NCBI GenBank assembly: GCA_902651635.1
Contig: CACRSC010000084.1
Location: 262,829-326,828 of the forward strand
DNA length: 64,000 nt
Source: Mastigamoeba balamuthi
Lineage: Eukaryota > Evosea > Mastigamoebida > Mastigamoebidae
Direction: 5' to 3'
In this document: piece by piece, positions 42,372 to 50,684 of the stretch
How the letters are laid out: every line of letters begins with the position of its first letter
Position numbering within the stretch: position 1 is the stretch's first letter
Notes under the pieces: model-generated
Database searches by the model: none
Seen by the model: only the letters and a program-made list of their open reading frames with translations
Told to the model about the DNA's origin: nothing
Position numbers and translations under genes: made by a program

Positions 42372-44331
42372 CTACTGAGTCATTTGGTACGGCGACTTTG
42401 AGGCGGGCGGTCCCGGATAGGCGCCGCTGTTGAGCTGGACGCTCCCGTACGAGGGGATCGGGGGCAGCTCCATCGACGGCAGTCCGGCAGTCCTGCTGAC
42501 GGGCGCGAGGCTGAGCGACATGTCGTAGACGGGGGCCGTCCCGATGCCCAGTGGCATCGCCATGATGGGCCCCGAGCCCGAGCTGTTGGCCCCGGCGGCC
42601 ACGCTGCCCCCGCCCGAGAGCTGTATGGTCATGGGCGACGAGGTGTCGCTGAGGTCCCTCGAGGCCGCGGCCGTGATGAAGTCGATCGACTGCGCCTCGA
42701 CGGGCATGTTGAGCGGCGCGGGCTTCCTGCTGTGCATCGCCCGCACGGCGATGACCGCGGCGACGACCACCGCGCTGAGCACAAAGACGCCGCCCACGAT
42801 GCCGCCCACCAGAGGCGCGATCAGGTTCGTGGACCCGCCGTCGTCGCTGTTCGCCCCCCGAGGCCCCCTCGTCAGTGAGCGTTCTGCCGAGGACGGGGAG
42901 GGGGGAAGGGTGTGAAGACGAGAGCGACGCACTGGGCTGCAGCGACGCAGCTGTCGAAGAACCACTTGGTCTTGGAGCAGTTGACGGGCATCGACGCTGT
43001 GCCATGCAGGCAGAGGTTCGACTCGGAGCACCAGCCGCACGAGATCTCGGTGGTGATGCACGTGCGGCAGAGGTAGTAGTCGGAGCAGCTGGCGACGTGG
43101 TGGGTTTTGCTCGACGACGTCTCGTTGATAATGACCGCCGGCGTGTTGGGGATGGTGTAGGGGTCCCGCATGAAGCCCAGCGTCTCCGCCTCAGTCGCGT
43201 ACAGGTTCGCCTCGCCTTGGTTGGAGAAACTGCACCCCAGCGTGGGCAGCGTCCTGCCGGTGGCGTTGGGGTGCGAGATGGTCCTGCCGCTGGCCGTGTG
43301 CTTGAGGTTCAGGTCGCCCGACATGGTCGCCGCACTCAGCGTCCACGTGCAGTCGCTGGGCTTGCCAGCGCAGTTCCACACCTTGACGGGCACGAAAGGG
43401 GCGGACGCGTTGGCCAGCTGCTGCTCGCCGTCGCTGTCGATGCCGAGGTACAGCGTGGGATCCGAGTGCAGGCGCAGGCTGACGGCCGTCGCCGGGGCGC
43501 TCGTGTCAAGGGCGGGCACGACGTCCCACTTGTTGTCCGAGTTCCTGTCGCTGAACAGGGCGCGCCCGTGGCAGTTGGCGAGCCAGATGTTGTAGTTCTG
43601 GATGTAGATCATCACGTTCGGCGTCGCGACCGAGATCCACGTCGCCAGTGTTGCTTTGCTGCTGCTGGGCTTGTCGACGAGCCCGACGGTCCAGCCCGCG
43701 ACGTCCTTGCCGCCGTCGGCCGTGCCCTTGAACCACCCGGCGCAGTCGTAGTCGTAGACCTTGGCGTACCCGATGTACTTGCCGCCCTGCTCAAACGACA
43801 CGAGCGACGGGTTCGAGAGCCCGGGAACCTTGCGGAACGAGCACTGCCGCACCAATCGCAGGCAAGGGCGCCCGCGCACTCCCTGTCAGTGCACGACATG
43901 CAAAGTCCGGGGCCCAAAGAAGCTAAAGGAAATATGAACCTGGGCCGGGGACAGCGCGGCAACAGTGGAGGAGATGAGGCGCCCCGTGCCGTCGTCGCAA
44001 TAGTAGACCCCCGGCGGCGTCACGGGCATCAGCGACACGCCCCCCTTGCCGTCGACGGCGGCCACCTCGTGGAAGAGGTACTGCGAGTCGGCGAAGATCC
44101 GTGCGGTGGCGTATACTGCGTATTGCGGGAGCGAAAGAAAAAAAAGCGGAGGTTTGCGAAGTGCACAGGCACTAAGTGCACACGAGACTTACGGTCCCGG
44201 CAAGTGCCCCCGATCACGTTACGCATGCCCAGCGTCGTGTCCGAGGCCGAGAAGTACTGCGTGTAGTACTCGCCGGCGGCCAGGGCTGCCGCGGGCAGCA
44301 GCGCGAAGGCGAGAAGAGGGGACCACAGCAT
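42372..44331 (-). CDS. Type I single-pass membrane protein with PSI-type cysteine module
   Basis: Exons 44193-44331, 43940-44115, 42933-43882 and 42372-42883. A signal peptide (SPLLAFALLPAAALAAG) leads into an ectodomain with repeated motifs such as YYCDDGTGRLISS and WISVATPNVMIYIQNYN. Near its end a PSI-like cysteine cluster reads CRTCITTEISCGWCSESNLC. A transmembrane helix (LIAPLVGGIVGGVFVLSAVV) follows, then a cytoplasmic tail of about 110 residues rich in Pro and Ser. The arrangement suggests a receptor or adhesion protein. A frame change at a run of six C (42854-42859), just before the transmembrane exon region, is best explained by a homopolymer error. The splice at 43883-43939 keeps the frame but is less certain than the others. 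Function is inferred from architecture only. Confidence 0.65.
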
Positions 44332-44791
44332 TAGCGGTGCAGCACCAGATTAGTATTGTAAAAACACTGCAACAGGAGCCGAGATCCCCCTGCAAAAAAT
44401 CCCCGTGTCCACCCTCGACCTCGATTTGGACTTCTTCACTTGGGCGTGCACACAGTGTTTGCAGCTGAGGCCGACCGGGGGCAGCAGGGGGGGTCCACCC
44501 GCACCGCAATTGTGGAGCTACAGTTTTCTGCCACCCGTTTATTTCTCTTTCTATACAGGGGCTCCGCATTTGCTATCGACATGGTCCACACGGCTCGCAC
44601 CCCGCTCACCGCCCGGGTGGCTGACGAGGGCTGCGGGTGGGTCGGCCGGCCCGGCCAGGCGTTGCCCTCGAAACCACAAGAAAAACTGGAAGAAAAGTGG
44701 ATTATTTAATGTCCCAAGTTTTTCCACTTGGGAGACGAATATGGATTCAGTTGTGCGAGACGCAGAGCCCGCCTTAGTCCGCGCGCGCGGT
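44332..44791. other. Intergenic, no gene seen
   Basis: About 460 bases between the start of the PSI-type gene and the end of the family 2-like glycosyltransferase, both on the minus strand. It should hold the promoter of the former and the 3' UTR of the latter. No motif stands out. Confidence 0.4.
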
Positions 44792-46191
44792 CTACTCGCC
44801 GACCTTCTTGATGGGGAGGCCCGCGACGCCGTGCAGGGTCTTCCAGCCGAGCTGTATCCAGTAGTTCGTGATGTTGTGCCTCAGCGCGCCGTGGTCCTTC
44901 TTCTTGTGCGTCGCCACGGCGTCGGCGCCGAGCGTGCCGCCGCTGGTGTCCTTCCACATCTGGCGCTCGTGCTTGGGCATCTGCGGCACGAAGGTGCGGA
45001 TGCCCCCGAGGATCTTTAGAGACGCCGAGAGGTCGATGTCCTCGCCGTTGTCCCACGAGGGCATGCGGACGCTCCAGTACCGCCGCAGCCACTCTGTGCG
45101 CACGAACCACGACTGGCAGCCCACGTCCACCTCCAGGTCCTCCGGCGCCCACCCGCCGTCCCCGCATCCGGCGCAGCTCCACAAGCCCGTCTCCGTTATC
45201 ATTCTGCGTATGTCGCGGTTCTCTCGCGTTGACAACCGTGCGGCCAGTGCTATGGGTACGGACCTGCCGGTGCCTGCGATAATGGCGTTGTGCTCGCGCG
45301 AGGCGCGGATTGCGGTCTCGATGTACTTGTTGCCGGGGATCTGGTCGTCGTCGGGGATGAACACGTACTCTGTGTCGAGCATGAGAGCCGCAGCGAACCT
45401 GCAGGACCACACTGTCAAGATGCTGCTCCCGCACTGTGCATCGAGTGTCTCGAGTGCACCATCACCCCCACAAGCAGAACCAACACGTTACTCCAACGAT
45501 CAAGAGTCGAGGGGTTGATAAACACGGTCGCGACCGAGAACGCAGCGCAGCGAAAGAGGCAGGCACGAAGCAAGAGAGGCGGCAGCCCCATTGGCCCTCT
45601 TCATGTCAAGACACAGGGAAAGAGCGCCATGCACTCTTATGCGACGGCGATTGAGTACACCAAAAGGACTGAGAGCGAGCGTGGGAAAATGCGACAGCGG
45701 AGGGCCCCATCAAAAAAGGAGTCAATTGTGTCCGCACCGCGGTGGACGCACCTCCCGTGGAACTTGAAGTTCCGCGACGACTGCACGAGCGAGACGCCGC
45801 GCGCGCGGAAGCGCTCTACCACGTGGGCGACGTCGACGTGGTGCTCGTTCTGCCAGACGACGACCTCGCTGGGCGCGTGCGTCTGCGAGAGCACTGCGGC
45901 GAGCTGCCTGTCGAGCGTCGCCCTCTTGTAGACCGTCAGCACGACGCCCACCGACCCCCTGGGCACCTGGCGCATCGCCAGGACCCCGCCGTCGACGGCA
46001 GCGTAGTCGAGGTCGCGGAACGAGAGCGCAGGGAGCGCAGGCTGCTGAACGGGGGCGGCGAGGGGGCCCGTGGGGGCCACGCAGGCAACGGAGGGCGGCG
46101 AGACAAAGTGCATCGTCAGCAGCGTCTGCACGAGGCCCACCAGCAGCAGGAACCCGACCGCCTTGGTCTTGGGGCCGATGGCAGGCATCAT
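44792..46191 (-). CDS. Golgi-type glycosyltransferase, family 2-like (GT-A fold)
   Basis: Two exons (45752-46191, 44792-45398) with a long 353-nt intron give 348 residues. The N-terminus is a type II signal anchor (AVGFLLLVGLVQTLLTM) after a short cytoplasmic stretch. The catalytic domain opens GVVLTVYKRATLDRQLAAVL, has an acidic metal-binding motif in YVFIPDDDQIPG and a probable catalytic acidic pair in SWDNGEDIDLSASL. This arrangement is typical of family 2-like transferases that use nucleotide sugars with a divalent metal in the secretory pathway. Donor and acceptor cannot be inferred. The start at 46191 is the first of two adjacent ATGs; the frame is open further upstream but without another ATG. 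Confidence 0.78.
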
Positions 46192-46559
46192 TGTGATTGC
46201 AGGCGCCCCCTCCTCCCTCTCGGCACTCAATGGTGCGCAAACACCTTTTTCTGCCAAAGATAGAGACTTGTGACCAGACAGATTCAGAGGGGCATCCTCC
46301 GAGACAGGTCGCTATCGTCCACCCAATCCAGCGTCTCGCCGGCACTGCACGAATCTCTCGGCCTGAGCGGTCCGGCGACGGACTGCCACGGCATCCAGTC
46401 ACCCCGAGTCAGCTTTGCACCTGATGTTCCATTTTGCGGGGTTCTCCTGCAGATTCGCCAGTCTCAGCGCTTTAAAAAGCTGAAGAGGGATCTGAACACT
46501 CCTCACCCCCAATGTGTCTCTGGTTTTGGATGATTCGGCGAGAGATGGTGCCCGGGTGC

Positions 46560-47798
46560 TCAGTTGCCCCACGAGTGTCGCCAGTAGACCATCGTGTAGG
46601 CCGTCTCGAGCTCCTTGGCGAGCTTCTTCTTGCACTTGGCCGGGTCGAGGTCCTCGCCCCTGCACTCGACGAGCTCCATGCGGTGCATCCAGCTGTACGG
46701 GTAGAGCACCCCCTTGGGCAGTATCGTCAGCGAGGGCGCTGCGCCCTGCCTGTCCATGCTCCCGCCCTCGAACAGCTGCGTCCACTTCTCCGTGCACGCC
46801 TTGAGGGCCTCGGGGCCCGCCAGCGTCTCGGCCCTGCCGTGGCCCTCGCGCGCCACGATGTTCGAGACCCACATGCGCGCGCAGAACGGCCAGAAGGGCT
46901 CGCCGGGGCGCGCAGAGGCCATGATGGCGTTGGGTATCGCGTTGGCGTGGTCGCCAGAGCCCGGGCCGTCCATCCGCGCGAGGATCACGTTCCTCTGCTC
47001 GACGCACGCCTGCACCAGCAGCGCGTCCAAGGGCTTGAGCGCCTCCACGTCCATGTCGGCCTGCGCGCGCCCCCGTCAGGCCGTGCGCGTTGCAGGGAGG
47101 GCGCTGCCGGCGGAACGAAACCCCCCGGCAGCAAATTCTCAATTCAATTGATAACTCGCCCGATGGCTCCCAGTCCAGCGCCACGCCCCCACGAGCGCTG
47201 CTCCCCGGGGCCAGTGCCACGTGTACCCCGCCTGCGGCAGAGGGCGCGTGGCCACCACTCGCTCGGGGCACCGAGAGGGGGGAAACCGAAGGCCCCAACG
47301 ACGACGGCGACGACCCCGACGACGACGACTACGCACGTAGACGCCGCCGTACTCGTAGAGGTAGGCCGCGCGGGTGAGGTCGGACTTGACGACGCCCCGC
47401 GCCATGTCGTAGGCCGCCAGGGCCCACGGGAAGACGCGCCGCACGAGCGCCCTGTTGTCGTCGTCGCCGTAGACTCTGAACGCCCACGCGGCCCCGTGCA
47501 CGCGCAGCCACGTCGCCCGTATGCCCTCGGCCCACGCCGGCACCTCCCGCGTCTTCCACGTCTGGTGCAGCACGCGCACCGCGTGGGCCTCGCACCACGC
47601 CGAGCGTTCGCCCGTCGGAGGCGTCGGCGGAGGCGTCGGAGGCGTCGGAGGGGCGACGACGGCGGCGGGCGCGGGGCACACGCAGGGCGCGGTGGGGAGG
47701 GCGGGCGCCGAGCGCAGGGTGAACGCCTGTATGAGCGTGTACAGCGTCGCGCACGCCAGCGCCAGCGCGAGGAGCTGGGCCCGGTTCATCGGGCTCAT
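46560..47798 (-). CDS. Golgi-type glycosyltransferase, GT32/OCH1-like
   Basis: Two exons (47337-47798, 46560-47060) joined by a 276-nt intron give 320 residues. A signal anchor (LLALALACATLYTLIQAF) and a Pro-rich stem precede the catalytic domain. Family 32 features are clear: RVLHQTWKTREVPAW, VKSDLTRAAYLYEYGGVY and, directly after the splice, the DxD motif ADMDVEALKPLD that binds metal and sugar nucleotide. Relatives include yeast OCH1 mannosyltransferase and fungal or bacterial DXD sugar transferases. It lies next to a second Golgi-type transferase on the same strand, and both may act on the same glycans, but this is only positional. The frame is intact. Codon use matches the neighbourhood. 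Confidence 0.85.
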
Positions 47799-47861
47799 GT
47801 GCGGAGGAGCGGATCTGAAACTGAATCTGCGCTTGGCAGATTTTCCGAGCGGAGAAAATTA

Positions 47862-47909
47862 GAGTCAGCAAAATTAGCCGATCCACCGAAAAAAGCCGAT
47901 CCAGAAGAT
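47862..47909 (+). repeat. Left terminal inverted repeat
   Basis: Starts GAGTCAGCAAA; 41 of 48 bases match the reverse complement of 49513-49560. Preceded by TA. Confidence 0.9.
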
Positions 47910-47922
47910 ATTTTCTGCGTAG

Positions 47923-49502
47923 ATGGAGAGGCTGAATGCTGCAAGGCACTGGCTGCTCCAGGCAGATGCACGGAGTGTAGATAACATTGAGGACAAGGTC
48001 CGCTTCCTAAAGAGGAAGGGATTTGCCGAGCGGGTTGCCTGTGCTGCAGTGGGTGTTTCCCGCTGTTCATTTCGGAGGGCAGAGTTGGCACACACACACG
48101 GTCGGCCAGCACACGTAGCAAAGTGCCTGACCCTGCTAACAACTGAGGAGGAGGGCCGCCTAACCGAGTGGATCCGCCAGTACTTTGATCTGGAAGGAGA
48201 GGATCCCGAGATTGCCAACATCCTTGAAGAGGTGTGTGATAGCCCCCAAAAATAGAACAACATTCAATTTTGCAACTCAATGTAATCATATCATCATGCA
48301 GGCTATATCTATTCTGACTGAGCGTCAAGCAGCAGACCCTACTGTAGAGCTTTCTGAGCTCTCAGATGCATGGTGTAGGGTATTTTTACACTGAACTGGT
48401 ATTACTGAATTACGTCATTGACAAAATGTCAAGGATGTATGTAACTAATAAATACATACACTTTGCTCTTTATACTCACTGGACATAATTCCAGGAAAGA
48501 CGACTCACTCACAGTCAGATGGTGGAGTGGTTTGAATTATTGAAGAAAATTGTAAATGATCTGCATTTGGATGCGTGACAGATATGGAATATGGACGAGA
48601 CCTACATAGCTACAAGTCCTACAAGACGAAAAGTTGTTGTGTATACTGGAACTTCAGTTCGTCATCATGGAATCCGGCACATTTCAAATTACTCAGAACA
48701 TGTCACTCTGATTGCCTGTACAACTGCTGATGGTGATCACCTCAAGCCTGGCCTCATCTTACCACTGAAGAATCTGCCCCCATCTGCTGTTGAGTTCATT
48801 GACCACTTTGACTTTGCAGGCTCGACCAAGGGCTGGATGAACAGGAAGATTTTTGGTCTCTGGGCAACTCAGGTTGTCATTTCCGAGGCCCAAAAACGGC
48901 GGGCAGCCAAGCACATGCCGAATGCCCCTATCCTAATTCTCGTGGACAACCACTCGTCTCGCGAGTGCCCTGATGTCCTCGAGCTTCTGCGCCAGAACAA
49001 CATTCACGTATTGGCATTTCCATCACATGCCACACACGTCCTCCAGCCACTCGATGTCTCGTTCTTTGCGGCGTTCAAGGGGTACCTCAAGAAGTACCTC
49101 AACCTCACAGGGGCCACGACCATGGACGATCGGCGTGCCCTGATGCTCAGTGCGGTCCGCAAGGCGTGGTATCACGCCTGCGAGCCCACCACAGTCACAG
49201 CCGGGTTCGCCCGCGCGGGCGTGTGGCCTCTGAACCCAGAGCGCGTTATTGATGGGAGTGACTACGTCGCCCCCGATGCCACTGCGGCCCATGCACCCGC
49301 GCACAGTCCACGCGTTCGGATCCACGGCCGTCTGCTGACCGCGGTGGACTTCATTGCCGAGCTGCACGCACGAGCGGCGCCGCCGCCGGCAGCCCCTGCC
49401 CCGCAGCTGCCCACACCTGCCCCTGCCCCCCTGCCATACGCCCAGGCTCGGGCCACTGGCCTGCTCGCCGCTGCCCGCGCTGCCCACCCCGGCGCGGTCT
49501 AA
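47923..49502 (+). CDS. Pogo-like DDE transposase
   Basis: Inferred exons are 47923-48230, 48300-48380 and 48495 onwards, with AT-rich introns. The first exon encodes a helix-turn-helix DNA-binding region (RVACAAVGVSRCSFRRAEL). The catalytic exon has the three acidic residues in MDETYIA, LILVDNHSSR and HVLQPLDVSFF, the DDE triad of the pogo group. Just before the first catalytic motif an in-frame TGA occurs at 48576-48578. It lies inside a 30-nt GT-AG segment (48546-48575 plus the following bases to ACAG), so it is either an ultra-short intron or a nonsense mutation of C-to-T type. The C-terminus is Pro/Ala-rich and matches host codon bias. If spliced, the transposase would be full length. Confidence 0.75.
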
Positions 49503-49512
49503 AAAACACAGA

Positions 49513-49560
49513 ATCTGCTGGAGCGGCTTTTTTCATTGGATCGGCTTGATTTGCTGACTC
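49513..49560 (-). repeat. Right terminal inverted repeat
   Basis: Reverse complement starts GAGTCAGCAAA and matches the left repeat at 41 of 48 positions. Followed by TA. Confidence 0.9.
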
Positions 49561-49651
49561 TAGTATCACGAGTTAATATCGTGACGTGGGTGCCAAGGCA
49601 ATCACAGCCCCACACCTCCAATAAATTCGGTAGCTCCGGGATCGCGCGATC

Positions 49652-50404
49652 ATGGCAACGGCTCCTTCGTCGTCCTGGGAGGGCGCTTCCCCCCGCTCGC
49701 TGGCTGCCGCAGCCGCAGCAGCAGCTGCTCGCGAGGTGGCGGTGCGTTGAGGGGGCCCGTTGGGTGCCCGTTGTGGGCCCTTTCTGCTGTTTTGTTGAAC
49801 GGGGTCTCCGCCAGTCCTACGAGTGCCGCCAGCACGAGCCGCAGGCAGCAGCCGAGCCCGCTCCCGTCCACCCCCCGCTGCCTGTGGCCCCGAGTCCCCC
49901 TGCTGGCAGCGTCGACGATGAGCTGCTCTCGGGGCTGTCCGGTGGTGACATCCTGAGCCTCGCCAGCACCGCCCTCGATCGCGTGCCCACCAGCCCTCTC
50001 CAGCCGTCCCCCATCCGCCCTCCCCGCACCGGCTGAAGGAGGATCGTGGGCCCCAGCTGGAGAGGCAGAGGCAGGGGCAGCACAGTGAGGGCGACGGCGA
50101 CCAGGAGAACCAGGCGAACTCAGTCTCGGCGTCTGTGGGCACCGGCAGCGAGTGGCGCATCACGTCGCTGAGCCACCAGGCACACGAGGTGCTGGGGGTG
50201 GAGACGCTGGGCGGCCGCGGACTCGCGAGGGTCTCCGTCGAGGGGGGCGCGTTCTGCAGCGACTCGGGCAAGGGGTGCTGCTTCGTGGGGCAGCCCGGGG
50301 CCAAGATCGCAGTCAGGAGGTTGGGGCTCCCCGGGAGCACCGTCGTCCTGCACCCCAAGGACAGGATCCAGATGTCCCCCGACCAGTACATCTACATCCA
50401 GTAG
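49652..50404 (+). CDS. Hypothetical protein with conserved-looking C-terminal beta-rich segment
   Basis: Three exons (49652-49741, 49815-49982, 50039-50404) join in phase 0 to give 207 residues. The N-terminus is Ala-rich (MATAPSSSWEG then an Ala run), the middle is Pro/Ser-rich with DDELLSGLSGGDILSLAST, and the C-terminus looks folded and beta-rich: SEWRITSLSHQAHEVLGVET, KIAVRRLGLPGSTVVLHP and MSPDQYIYIQ at the end. I cannot assign this to a family; an FHA-like or similar small beta domain is possible but lacks the diagnostic residues. It lies directly downstream of the transposon. The second intron (56 nt) removes what would otherwise be a frame change. Confidence 0.55.
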
Positions 50405-50684
50405 GGCGGCAGCAGCGCTGCTGGCTACGTGGAGCTGTGGGCCGGGCCAGTCGGTTGTTGATAGCAAAGTTGTCAGAGCAGTAAGCGGACAAAGCAAGCC
50501 CTTGGGCAAAAGAGAAAAACAGAACCGGCCTGTTTGAGGAACAGTGAGGCCTTGCTGTGCTTGACGTCAGGCGACAGCTCCGTGAGCCGACCGAAATCGC
50601 AGGGAAATGTGGGTGTATCAAGAATTAATATTGGAGTCTGTGGTTGCAGGGCCTGGCTGCCAAGCGGGATGCTCACCGGTACGG

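Larger units (their letters stand above)
40170..42716. repeat. Perfect 1,273-bp direct repeat split by one n (assembly artefact)
   Basis: Copy 1 is 40170-41442 and copy 2 is 41444-42716, with one n at 41443. The repeat includes the RasGEF 3' end, tRNA-Lys and the C-terminal end of the PSI-type gene. The same pattern as at 33976 indicates unmerged contig overlap. Confidence 0.9.
47862..49560 (+). mobile_element. Pogo/Tigger-like DNA transposon, 1,699 bp
   Basis: The element is bounded by 48-bp imperfect terminal inverted repeats (41 of 48 match) and a TA on each side (47860-47861 and 49561-49562), the target duplication expected for the Tc1/mariner/pogo superfamily. It carries one transposase gene with a DDE catalytic domain. 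Its base composition is lower in GC than the flanking genes except at the 3' end of the ORF. It sits between two host genes without disrupting either. Confidence 0.9.

Noticed and set aside
43860-43962. A PSI-like cysteine pattern (CMSCTDRECAGALACDWC) in an alternative frame of the PSI-type gene
   Set aside because: The splice at 43883-43939 gives a continuous frame without it. It is a suggestive pattern, but using it needs two extra indels; I kept the simpler model.
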